Shown: positions 1-9,779 of the stretch, piece after piece
Layout: every line of letters begins with the position of its first letter
Position numbering within the stretch: position 1 is the first letter of the stretch
Assembly (NCBI GenBank): GCA_920105805.1
Contig: CAKKTI010000290.1
Location: forward strand, 1-26,382
Direction: 5' to 3'
Length of the DNA stretch: 26,382 nt
Source of the DNA: Condylostoma magnum
Lineage: Eukaryota; Ciliophora; Heterotrichea; Heterotrichida; Condylostomatidae
Position numbers and translations under genes: made by a program
The notes under the pieces: model-generated
Database searches by the model: none
Seen by the model: the letters and a program-made list of their open reading frames with translations, nothing else
Told to the model about the DNA's origin: nothing

Positions 1-50
1 TAAATCATAATAACTATGTAATCCCTTAATAATTATCAAACTTTAAAAAT

Positions 51-1415
51 ATGTTTAATTTATTATTTCTAAACATTTGCTTTACCTCAGGATATTGGAG
101 TATCTATATAAACGAAGATCCACCCTATTCTACTTGCTCATCTGGAACAACAGGATTTGAAACAGATATAGTAAGAGATTCACTAGCTATAATGCAGCAA
201 CGTTACTTAGAAGACTATACTTTTATATGTAGTAGCACTTCCTCTGAGACCCCAGATGCTATTTTTGGACGTAAAGGAATATCGTCAAATAAGCTAATGC
301 AAGGATTTAAATACAGTGTTCCAATATACAGAGGAGAACTCGGCTTAATGATTAAAAAGGGAATGGAAAAATCAGGATAATCAGTAATTTAACTGTTTTC
401 TATACAGCTTTGGTCCTTAATTATAGCTGTGCTAATATCAATGGGTATTTTGATATATGTATATGATGCTGATACAAAACATATACCAAAAGGAATTTTA
501 AAGGGGTCATTTGAGGGAATCTGAGAAATATTTTAATCCTTTTTCAGCAATGAAATAAAGAAATCAAGAAGAGTTGCCACTAGAAACATTCTTTTCTTTC
601 TATGTTTAACTTCATTCATAATTATTAGCTTCTTTTTCGCTATTACGATTGACAGATTATTTCTAAGCAGTTAAGCAATTAAGAATTTCGAGTAAATTAA
701 CGGTAAGGTAATATTTACCCACACAGAATTTAAACTATTCGTAGCCTAGTTTAATCCAATAATACAAAAACTGGATGTAGATTAGACAAATTACAAATAA
801 ATATACGAAAAACTAATAGATGAGGAAATTGACGGTATTATTCTTGAATATGACTTACTTGAATACATGGCTGAGGAATTCGGCAATTGCGATGTTGTAA
901 TAATAAAAAACTCCTAAATGATTATATCCCGCTACATTGAAGTTCATCCTGATTCCGATAAAAAACTTTTAGACACTTTAAATCAAGGGATTACAAAACT
1001 AACTGAAAACAGTATAATTGATACTCTGAGAACTAATTACTTCGTAGCTGATGGTGAATGTGATTATTAGTTTGAAATGTCAAATTAAATACTGTTCTTT
1101 CAATTTGGAATTTTGTGGATTATCTGGACATCATGTGTAATTGCAGCTTTTACAATAGGAATTTTTATTAGAAAGGGAGAAGTTGTAAGAGCTAAGAATA
1201 GGCATAGTAGTGAGGTAAGAAAGCTACAAACAAGACCTGAAACTAAAATTCTTCTTCCTACATAAACAATGGTAAGAAACAATGATATAAACGCTTATCG
1301 CCTACTAGGAAACATGGAACGTTTTATGCGAAGATAGAACATAATGATGGACAAAATTAACTTCACTACTGGAAAAATTTCAGCTATGATGGATGAATTA
1401 GTAAAAAGTAATTAA
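51..1415 (+). CDS. Compact ionotropic glutamate receptor-like channel
   Basis: About 454 aa with TAA/TAG as Gln and TGA as Trp. The order is that of a minimal ionotropic glutamate receptor. A short hydrophobic leader is followed by a ligand-binding half (residues ~15-115, with a GYWSIYINEDPPYS start like the S1 lobe). Then come TM1 (~120-138, beginning LWSLIIAV), a re-entrant pore-like segment GIWEIFQSFF (~156-165, Trp158 encoded by TGA), TM2 (~179-203), a second ligand-binding half (~210-345), and TM3 (~347-372) before a cytoplasmic tail. The large amino-terminal domain of animal receptors is absent, as in prokaryotic and many protist forms. It probably forms a ligand-gated cation channel; ligand and ion selectivity are not readable. 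I end it at TAA 1413-1415: the last 26 codons contain no other TAA/TAG/TGA. It converges on the K+ channel gene with only 2 nt between stop codons. The start is the first ATG; nothing upstream is visible. Confidence 0.72.
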
Positions 1416-1417
1416 TA

Positions 1418-2695
1418 TTATGTTTCTGGCCATCCTAGTTTTTGTCTTTTTAAATTCTCCAACTTCTCAATAATCTATAGCATTCCTTCTTTCATTTAAA
1501 CCATTTCTTGCCGCATTTAATTTACCGTTTTATGCAATTAACTATGATTTAACGCCTGACTATTTCTAGTCACTTTGCTACAAGAGTTCTTAGCCCTATG
1601 GAATGCAGTTAAATGATGTACTAGTTTAACATAGAGGATTGCTGTTTGGGGATTCTTATACCCATATAGTTTTTTATGCTTTAAATATCTAAATGAAGTA
1701 GATATTGCTCTTGAAGCATTGTCCAATTAACTCACTTTATAGTAAGCCATTTTTTCACCGTCACTAAAGTTGATATGTTTATCAACTGCTGATACTATAG
1801 AAGAAAACACAAAAACTCCTCATATAGCAGCACCCAGTAAAGATATTCTCCCCATAGCACTGTTTGGATAAATATCACCATACCCTATAGTAGACATTGC
1901 CATTATTAAACATCAAATCGCGTTTAGAGGGTTTCCGTAGTTAAATTACGTTATATCTGATATAGGACGTTCAAATACTCTAAGGATTGTCCCAAATATC
2001 AAAACGTCTGGAAGAGCAAATAAAACAAAAACTGCTATCATTGTATATCTCTTGAAGAGACATTTCAGTGAAAAGGAGATTCCTGTTTTAACGTCGTAAA
2101 ACCTTCCAATTCTTTAAGCTGTGTAGTCACAGTAAGGCATGTAGTATATTGCAGCACGAAATATTGTGATTAGTCTTAGAAACATGAAGACATAAAGGAT
2201 CTCTGATAATCTGTAACAAAAGGTCATTGATACATCATGGTATAGGTGAGGAATCTTCATATCTATGTCTATGAATGGATATGGAAAACCAAGCAGCATG
2301 CCTATCTCGAGAATGTGGAAAAATGAAAATATTTTTCTACCTTTTGTATAGGTAACTCAGTCAAATAGTTAAATATGCTAACTTGTTAAGGATTCATATG
2401 TGTTTGGTAGATGTTTAACTCATTTAGCTTTGTGAGAATACTTTAATAATAGAAATACTACGGCCCCAATGGTTGTTGCGAATGTAAATCACCTTAAAGA
2501 TGCATATTCTGTAAAATGGGCACAATCATCATGGAGCCTGTCTGGGTTATAGTCTAATTCATATTCGAAAGTAGTGAATATAATTCCGCTTAATGATAGT
2601 ATAGCTGATATTGACTCGTATTTTCTCCATGTATTATATTAATCTTTAGAGTTTTAAAGCTAATCATAACGAGATTATATCCCTGAGTTTTTCAT
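1418..2695 (-). CDS. SK-type (small-conductance, calmodulin-gated-like) K+ channel subunit
   Basis: About 425 aa, six-TM topology. Putative S1 (~29-46) and S2 (~62-84), then S3 to S5, precede the pore helix and selectivity filter TIGYGD (residues 269-274). After S6 comes a segment resembling the calmodulin-binding region of SK channels (about 290-370). The tail is a predicted coiled coil (residues ~390-420) ending GWPET, again like SK channels, where it helps assembly. Five Trp are encoded by TGA (for example in NAIWCLIM just before the pore) and two by TGG. It likely conducts K+ out of the cell in response to Ca2+; Ca2+ gating is inferred from family resemblance. The start ATG lies only 7 nt from the start of the divergent OTU gene, and the TAA stop 2 nt from the end of the glutamate-receptor-like gene. 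A voltage-gated or other six-TM K+ channel is the alternative. K+ channel identity is secure from the filter. Confidence 0.85.
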
Positions 2696-2702
2696 TTTAA
2701 TA
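2696..2702. promoter_or_regulatory. 7-bp divergent intergenic spacer
   Basis: Only seven bases separate the start codon of the K+ channel gene (minus strand, ATG ending at 2695) from that of the OTU deubiquitinase (plus strand, ATG at 2703). Promoter elements and 5' UTRs for both must lie inside the opposite coding regions, or transcripts must start almost at the ATG. No motif can be recognised in so short a stretch. Confidence 0.6.
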
Positions 2703-3623
2703 ATGGTTCTATTACAACTTAGAGTAAGACATTCAAAAGGCCAGGGAAGTATAGAAATAGAAAGTGACTCTACATTTTATCAGCTTTAGCTTGAAATATT
2801 TGCTATTAGTCAAATTCCTCCTAGAAACTAAACACTTAAATTTGGTTTTCCGCCATAAACTTTGAATGTAGAAGACAAATAATAAATCTTACAGGCTTTA
2901 GATATAACACAAAACGAAGCCTTTATAGTGGAAGGATCTCCAGGGCCTTTAGAAGTTCCTGAGGAATAAGTTTTTAATGATGTTTAAGATTCTGATTAAA
3001 CACCAAATGAACAAGGATTAATACTAGTAAAAAGAACAATAGATGCAGATAACACTTGTCTGTTTAATTCAATTGGATATGCTTTGCAAGAAAGAAATAG
3101 ACAAGCAGGGGCAGAGTTTAGAGAATTTATTGCAGCTGCTATTGCAAGCGATCCAATTACGTATAGTGAGGCTATTCTAGGCAAGAGCCCTGAAGAATAC
3201 AGTCAATGAATACTACAAAGTACATCCTGGGGAGGAAGTATAGAACTGCATATTCTGTCAAAATTATTTGATGTTTAAATTGCAGCAGTTGATATACAAA
3301 CAGTAAGAATTGATTTATACAATGAAGAGTCTAATAGAAGAATTTATGTTATATACGATGGAATACATTACGACGTATTAGTAAAAAATTAAAGCATAGA
3401 TGGCCCTGAGTAGCAAGATGAAACAATCTTTAGTCCACAGGATCAAATTTCATACCAAAATGCTTTACTTATCGCCAATGAACTAAGAAAGAAAAAATAG
3501 CATGTAAATGTTAATAGATTTGCCTTAATATGCGGAACTTGTATGGAAGGACTAGTTGGTCAGAAAGAGGCCTTGGAGCATGCGCAAACTACAGGACATA
3601 CTAATTTCCAGCAAACTAGTTAA
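2703..3623 (+). CDS. YOD1/OTU1-family deubiquitinase
   Basis: 306 aa, close to animal and yeast OTU1/YOD1 in length and domain order. The N-terminal ubiquitin-like UBX-type domain (residues 1-80) begins [13 protein letters not shown] and carries the [14 protein letters not shown] signature. The OTU cysteine protease domain (about 105-235) has Asp116-Asn-Thr-Cys119 and His222 in YDGIHYD. A C-terminal C2H2 zinc finger uses Cys277, Cys280, His293 and His299. The family binds the AAA ATPase p97/Cdc48 through the UBX-like domain and trims ubiquitin chains in ER-associated degradation. Trp169, in the QSTSWGG-flanking YSQW segment, is encoded by TGA at 3207-3209 where YOD1 has an invariant Trp, which makes this gene one of the best proofs of the code. 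The four Gln in the last 40 codons all use CAA or CAG. The stop is TAA, tandem with a second TAA, and the next gene starts 6 nt later. Confidence 0.95.
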
Positions 3624-3629
3624 TAAAAA

Positions 3630-4337
3630 ATGTTTGAAATCCAGAACTTTAATATTTTCAAGTAGCAGATTATTTTCTACCTTATAGTGCAAATGCTTTC
3701 TATAGTTTTCTTAATCCTAGCTTTAAGTTGGCCTAATTGGCTGGATTACTGTTGATTTTAGATAGGAATCTTTTAGGCAAGTAATTTTGGAGTGACTGAG
3801 TTCAATGATGTTGATAGTGTCAAATAACTAGATCATCAAATTTGTAGTGATTCGTTTAGAGCTTAGTTTTTATAAGAAGCCTGTCCTGATTTCTGTGATG
3901 CTATTAAAAAAATTCGTAAGGCAAATGTAGTTATATTTGTGATATGCATCATTATTGCTATTATTTAGTTGATTACATGGAGTTTGCACATGTACCTACT
4001 GATTAAAAGAAAATGCAATTTTAAGTGGATTATTTTGTTTTATATAGTTCCAATTGCAATGTATGCAATTGCTATTTTGCTATATATTACTATTGGAGAC
4101 TTGTATACTAGTAAGTAAGTGAACCATGAAGGTTTTGCTGATTAGTTCAAGCCTGTTTCTTTAGACCCTGGCGTAGGAATTGGGTTTTTAGGCATATCAA
4201 TGCTCTTTAATCTTATATGTGAGGCTTTTGGTACCTTTTTCATACGCAAGGCTTTTATCAAAGGGAGTTTTACTAATAAATTTAATGATTTAAATAAGGG
4301 AATTGTACTGCAAGAATTACTAAGTGAAGATTTATAG
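3630..4337 (+). CDS. Four-transmembrane (tetraspan-like) protein, unknown function
   Basis: About 235 aa with four hydrophobic segments: roughly residues 13-36, 92-117, 127-150 and 177-200. Between TM1 and TM2 is a Cys-containing loop (DYCWFQIG, then Cys residues in ICSDSF and EACPDFCD), compatible with disulfides in an extracellular or lumenal loop. This layout recalls tetraspanins and claudin/PMP22-like families, but I see no diagnostic CCG motif, so I do not assign it. Trp in DYCW is TGA-encoded. The C-terminal tail (KGIVLQELLSEDL) is hydrophilic. I place the stop at TAG 4335-4337; a second in-frame TAA at 4350-4352 is an alternative that adds five residues. The gene follows the OTU gene by 6 nt, and the next gene starts 16 nt after its stop. 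Confidence 0.7.
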
Positions 4338-4353
4338 TTAAATAATAGTTAAA

Positions 4354-5058
4354 ATGATTTAAGATTTAGCATCGAATTAGGAGATCAGTCAATTCATACA
4401 ACAGTATCATAGGAATCAGTGAAGTCAAGTTTTCGAGAATGTTTTGATATTCGGAATACGATAATTAAAGCGTGTATACGGAGAAGATGTCTCCTTCTAA
4501 TAAATTGAATAGTCTATTCAGAGATAACATTCAAGACATCACCGTGCAAAAAGACATAAGTCTCATTAAAGACATAATACTCAACAGAAAGGTGTATAAA
4601 ACGATAGATCTAAGAGTAATGTAAAGGCTAGTTTAAAAGGAATCAAGCATATTCAGTCTAGAATCAAATCAAGTGTATAAAATGATAAGAAGAGTTTTAG
4701 TAAAATGCATAGCTAATCTTATAACAAGATAAAGAAGGAATATTATAATAATGACATTGATGAGGGCCCAAGGCTACTAGAAAATCATATGCCAAATAAA
4801 TTTATCAGCAAATCAAATATTGCTACAAACTAAAGCAATTAATCGAATAGAAAGGTATAAATGAATTAGAATAAAGATCAAAGAACTCTTCAGATAGCAG
4901 ATGAATTTTTAAACAACCCTTTTACATCTTATTTAGCAAAAAATCAAGGAATGTTTTCAGTTTAAAATTCTCCTAGGGTAATTGAGAGTTGAATTATGTC
5001 GCCTAAAAGCAATCTACTCAACAGTATAGAAAAAGTGCATAAATCCGTCAAAAATTAG
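4354..5058 (+). CDS. Unrecognised basic protein with conserved-looking N-terminal domain
   Basis: About 234 aa. The first ~60 residues look like a folded helical domain: DLASNQEISQFIQQYHRN, then QWSQVFENVLIFGIRQLKR and VYGEDVSFQQIEQSI. I cannot name it. The rest is Lys/Ser/Asn/Gln-rich and probably disordered, with a His/Arg-rich patch near residues 60-75. The frame is chosen because it stays coherent for 700 nt, shows the RNY-like codon pattern of neighbouring genes in its second half, and starts 16 nt after the previous gene's stop. It contains two TGA Trp codons. The stop is TAG at 5056-5058, after 21 codons free of stop-like codons. A competing ATG at 4487 in another frame also reads open for about 45 codons with reasonable composition, so the segment 4440-4630 is less certain than the rest. 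Confidence 0.55.
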
Positions 5059-5168
5059 TTTTAGCTAAAATTTTACATAAATTCCATATTACCTAAAAAT
5101 TATCCCAATATAATTTACCTATTAATTCATCAACTGAGAATCCTAAACTTCTAAAAATCTAATTAAAA
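5059..5168. other. AT-rich intergenic gap
   Basis: 110 nt between the basic protein and the CXC gene. All frames are open because stop codons are sense codons here. The plus frame of the CXC gene reads plausibly upstream but has no ATG, so I treat the gap as untranslated. No motif is recognised. Confidence 0.4.
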
Positions 5169-5936
5169 ATGTCTAGTAATTCAGTCTCAAGTCCTTAATT
5201 TCCTCAATCTCCCGTAGACACTCCAAAAAAGTAAGTAAGTAACACTGTTACTTCTCCCTTTACAAATTTCTGCATAAAGGACTTAACTCCCCTACGAGCA
5301 GCCCCTCGCATCCCCTCTCCAACTCCCTCATTCGGGTAAATTTTACCTAGAAACCTTACCCCAGACCCCTGGGACAGCATTTCAAGTCCAAATTTCTTTT
5401 AAATAAGTTAATTAAGTGACTTTGACAGTAGGGCTAAGAATCAGCGATATGTTTAGAAGCTTGACTTCAGCAATCTCCCTGCTTAATTCAAAGCAAGTTT
5501 AGTACAAGTGCATGTTAACATTACTTAAACAGATGAACAGCCAGAGTCTCCTCCTGTTACTTTACCAATTAAGCGTAAAAGGTAAGAAACGTAAAGCTAG
5601 GCTTAGAAATGCAATTGTTCTAAGTCAAAATGCCTAAAACTGTATTGTGATTGCTTTTCTGTCGGGTAGTACTGCGATGGATGTAATTGTAAAGGGTGTT
5701 TTAATACATCTGATAATGAAAGAGTGAGATAGGAAGCTATGAATCAGATATTAGAGAGGAATCCTTAGGCTTTTTAACCAAAGTTTGAGGTTGAGTCCCA
5801 GGAACTAAAGCATCAGAAGGGGTGTAATTGCAAGAGGTCAGCTTGTCTTAAGCGTTATTGTGAGTGCTTTTAAATGGGGGCTAAATGCATTGATCTGTGC
5901 AAATGTGTTAACTGTAAAAATGTATGCAATTGATAG
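5169..5936 (+). CDS. CXC/CRC-domain (tesmin/TSO1/LIN54-like) DNA-binding protein
   Basis: About 254-255 aa. A low-complexity Ser/Pro-rich N-terminal half (repeated TP and SP motifs such as IPSPTPSF, possible phosphorylation sites) precedes a complete CRC domain. CXC1 starts near [17 protein letters not shown]. The canonical linker is ERNPQAFQPKF. CXC2 has [20 protein letters not shown] and then the CKC..C end. The spaced cysteines bind zinc, and the family binds CHR-like promoter elements; LIN54 in the DREAM/MuvB complex controls cell-cycle genes. A basic KRKR patch just before CXC1 may be a nuclear signal. The end is ambiguous: TGA at 5931-5933 is followed directly by TAG at 5934-5936, so either TGA stops translation or one Trp precedes the TAG. 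The TANGO2 gene starts 27 nt downstream in the same frame. Confidence 0.92.
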
Positions 5937-5963
5937 TTATTTTCTAATATTAATAAAGAAAAA

Positions 5964-6746
5964 ATGTGTATTTGTGGAGTGTTTTTTAACCATGAAGGCA
6001 GATTTTTTCTTGTTTTTAATAGAGATGAAGCCTTTGAAAGGATTTCTATACCTTTGCATGACTGGGGTGATATAATGGCAGGCAAGGATTAAGGAGGGGG
6101 AACTTGATTAGGAGTGAATAAAAGAGGATAATATTGTGTTATTCTTAATTTTTTAGATGATGATGAGTATGAGCTTGAACCTATAGATTAATCATTACCT
6201 TAGTCTAGAGGAATGTTAGTTTTAGAAATGCTTAGAAACACAGTTGCTCCTGATTAGATTTGAAACAATAGAAATAGTTATAAAAGCTTTAATCTTGTGT
6301 TTGGAGATATCATTAAATAGGAGCACTACTTAATGTGCAATGCAAGGGTAAAGAATGCATCTTAATATATATAACTATAATAAGGTTTGCATGTAATCAC
6401 TAATACTGTGAAAGATGATCCAGATTGGCCAAAAATTTTTAAATTGAAAGAATTACTCAGAGAATACATTGAAAAAAATGATTAATATTCTAATGATGAA
6501 TTAAATTAATTACTTTAAAAGCAAGAAAGAATCTGGGATTCAACTATAGCTTTAGATGATGTTACAGATCATTAAATATTTCTTACTACTAGACACTAAC
6601 CTTATTTTGGCCGTAATGTTTTGCATGGCACAGTTAGTACAACTTCAATCATTTTCTAGGAATAGTAAATTAGCATATTAGAGCAAAACTTCAACTTAAA
6701 TTAAATAATAACGCAGGATTTTGAGGTTAACTTTTCATTAGTTTAG
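5964..6746 (+). CDS. TANGO2/NRDE-family protein
   Basis: 260 aa, near the usual TANGO2 length (276 in human). It starts MCICGVFF with Cys2, the position of the predicted N-terminal nucleophile of NRDE proteins. It has the name-giving motif FNRDEAF (~residues 18-24), then GKDQGGGTWLGVNKRGQY with Trp48 encoded by TGA where the family has Trp. A C-terminal YFGRNVLHGTVSTTSIIF matches the Y-G-R/T-ST end signature. TANGO2 proteins are linked to Golgi/ER organisation, mitochondrial lipid handling and haem trafficking; the enzyme reaction is not settled. No signal peptide is visible. It ends at TAG 6744-6746, immediately followed by TAA. The last 13 codons contain no TAA/TAG and use CAG for Gln. The next gene starts 9 nt after the TAG. 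Confidence 0.92.
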
Positions 6747-6755
6747 TAAAATTAA

Positions 6756-9700
6756 ATGTTTAGAAATCCAACTTTAAAATAATTGTAAGAAAAGAACAAA
6801 TAGATGTAGAAAAGATAGTCAGCCCATTGCTTTTCTTATGCTCCGTTAAAAACTACTTTTAAGAGAACAAAAAAGATTATTTAAGATTCAAGATAATCAT
6901 AAGTAAGGCAAATTGAAAATCTTATATAAATTAATAAACCATCAAGAGCATAATCTCGTTAAGAGATTAATAGATAGCCTAGATATACCCACATAAAATC
7001 GTAATCAATAGGAAAGGAAATTTAAATAGGCTCTCCTAGACTAGCAAACTATAAGTAAAAAGTTAGTGTTAACTTATAAAATCTATACTACTAAGGGCAC
7101 ACTCAATAAGAAAATAATTAAAGCTATATAAATCGTATTAAATCAGCAGCTCAGATTTAAAGGAAAGAGATTAAAACTTAGTAAAACGATATACAAAAAT
7201 AAAAGATTAAATTATAAAGTCCTAAGTATTTAAGTAAAATTGATAAAATTATGCTTAAAATGATGAATGATGGCAAAACTAAAGCACCATTAAACAAATA
7301 AAAAGCGATAAGTTTTGTCGAGGAATTAGAAAACATTGATGAAGATTGAATTGATAAAGTTTCAGTGATAGATTAACTAATAAAAAAGTATGATATAAAA
7401 TAAAACAATAGGAATATAAAGCATCAAATTATAAAAACTATTTATTTATTAGCAAGAAGATAAGACTAGAGTAAATCTTTTAGTTCTAATCATGAATAAA
7501 GGGAAGAATTATTATTAAGATAAGTGAAAGATGTGTTAAATGAGGATATATTCAAATACAAGAATTATAAACATTATTTATCAGATAAAATAGGCTATTC
7601 ACACTTACTCTAATAAAAGAAAGTATAATAAGCAACAAATAATAAAAATACACCTCACGATGAATTGGCATAATAGTAAGCAATAACTGAGTAAAACTCT
7701 TAAAAAGTAATTAAAAAAGATAATAGTTTTGAAATTGCTTAATAAGGAAGTTTTTAATATAATCCAATGTACTTAATTGATTTTTCTTAAGATAATCTCC
7801 AAGATTAACTCTTATTAAGTTAAGGTACAGGAGGAACATAAAGAAGTGGCAAATAACTTTCCTGGAATTTATAAAGTCTAGCATTATCCGGTATAAGGGC
7901 TAAAAGTCCATAAGAAAGTTTAATTAAATCCTCACCTAGAGATTTTCCTTAAGAAACTATATAACAAGGGTAAAAAGGGCATGAATAAAAATAATCTATT
8001 AAGACATAAAATTCCGATAAAAAGTATGATAATGCAGAATAATTCGATGCATTAAGTCCTAATCCAATATTAGAAAGAAGTTATTCTTCACATGATGTAT
8101 CAAGAGTAAGTGTTGAGGCCTTTGAAAATGATAGATTTGATAAGTAGTACACTAACTCAAATTAATTTCAAAGTGTTTAAAGTAGAAATTTTGGTTTTGA
8201 TCATATTCCAAAAAGAAAGCAATAAGAAAAGAAATTAAGTAATTTCAGAAGTTCTGTACAGATATAAGGATAACAATATGGAATACAAAATAAAAAAGGG
8301 TATAAATATAATAATATTGATGTAAATAAGAAAGAAAAAATGTAATAATACTATGAATATGTCAAAAATAAACAAATTGACGCTTATTCTAGATTTATGC
8401 AAAATTTTAAGTATTGATTGCTAAATTCAATGTAATAATGAGATTATAATAAAGAAGATATCTAAAATGAAGTATAACATAACAGTGAATAAGTGCCTTA
8501 AAAATAAGAAATCCAATAATAAAAGGCATAACTTGGAATATCATCCTTTAGTTAATTTATGTAAGGATAGCTTTAAAATATCAATCAGTCTATTGAACAG
8601 AAATCTAATTAGCAAGTCAAGAAAAAATATCCGCCATTTGTAAAGCGATAAATCAGAAAATAATAAAGCAATTATTCGCCATAAACTCAAAACAATCAGC
8701 TTCAATTTTTAAAGTCTTAAACAATTACTCCTTAACCTCAGCAAAAGGAAGCTAAATAGTCCTAATAGTACAAACAATAAAGATTCTTCAGGAAGTCAAC
8801 ATTTTATTCACAAATTACAAATAAATTTACAAAGTTTAAAGGTAATAAATAACTTATCTAAGAATACTAAAATAAAAAAAGAGCAAAAAGTAAAAAATTA
8901 AATACTGATAGTTTTTCATCAAGTGAAATCAGTGATTAGAGTGAATGCTCTGAGTCATCTTCTGAAAATAAAAAAACCAACATATTTTCAGACGTTGATT
9001 TTACAAATAGAAATCCAAATATATATGATAGGAGCCTATACCACAGAAAAGGTTAACCAATAAAAGAAGAACAAATACCCCAAAAATAAGAACCTGAGGA
9101 AACTTAAAGCTAAAAGGAAGAAAGAGAGCGCTAAAAACGACTTTTTATTCCTGATTACTTACTGAAATATCTCAGCTAAGATTTCTATAATAATTGCAAA
9201 GATGTAGATGAGGAAATAGCAATGCTTCTAAGCCTTAAAAAGTAGAAAGGTAAATTTGCATTTTCTAATAATATTAACTAAAATATAAAAAGCAATAAAA
9301 GCAGTTCTGATGAAGATTAATCAAATTGGATAGATTTGAAAAATTAATAAATAGATGATGTTAACTTTTAATTGCACAGCTTAAAGAATAGATATTACCA
9401 AGGACTTAAGTTCATTCCAAAGAGTAGAGCACAGTTAAAATGGTAAAAAGGGTTATTAATGCAAACGGATACAATAAAATTGGAGCCAGCTGAGAAGAAA
9501 CAGCATTAGGAAAGATTTATAGAAAGTTAAAGAGTCAAGGATACTAATATTGTCAATAGGAATAATGTTCCTGTAGCTTAATTATTCGGAAAACCTAAAA
9601 CAACATTTTCAGGACTCTCTTGTAATTAATAGCGTAAATTCAATAGAAGATCGCATAGTGATTAAAGGGATGTTATACTGTCTGGAGGTGCTAATTCAGT

Positions 9701-9779
9701 TAAATCTAATAGAGAATACCAGGAAAGACTTTATTTAAGATTTAAAGGAGAATCAAACCTAGGTAAACTAAAAATTTAA
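6756..9779 (+). CDS. 1007-aa Gln/Asn/Lys-rich protein, unknown function
   Basis: A single frame stays coherent for 1008 codons once TAA/TAG are read as Gln and TGA as Trp (three cases: EDWIDK, KYWLLN, QQWDYN). Most Gln are written TAA or TAG, so a standard reading shows nothing here. I recognise no catalytic domain. The protein is mostly low-complexity and charged, with short more structured stretches: VEELENIDEDWIDKVS near residue 200, a Ser/acidic tract SSSEISDQSECSESSS near 720-740, and PDYLLKYLSQDFYNNCKD followed by DEEIAMLLSLKKQ near 800-830. Repeated RS/SP sites suggest phosphorylation. A structural or scaffolding role is only a guess. The terminal 38 codons have no stop-like codon and use CAG for Gln. 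TAA 9777-9779 interlocks with the stop of the convergent cyclic-nucleotide-binding gene. Confidence 0.72.

Noticed and set aside
373-396. 24-nt GT-AG stretch in the glutamate-receptor-like gene
   Set aside because: A multiple of three, and the encoded residues fit the segment leading into TM1, so no intron is needed.
4487-4630. ATG at 4487 opening another frame (MSPSNKLNSLFRDN...)
   Set aside because: Composition is plausible, but it loses coherence after ~45 codons and would need an intron to join the downstream frame. The 4354 model needs none.
5860-6085. Overlapping 71-aa ORFs on both strands
   Set aside because: They cover the end of the CXC gene and the start of TANGO2, both identified by motifs in another frame.
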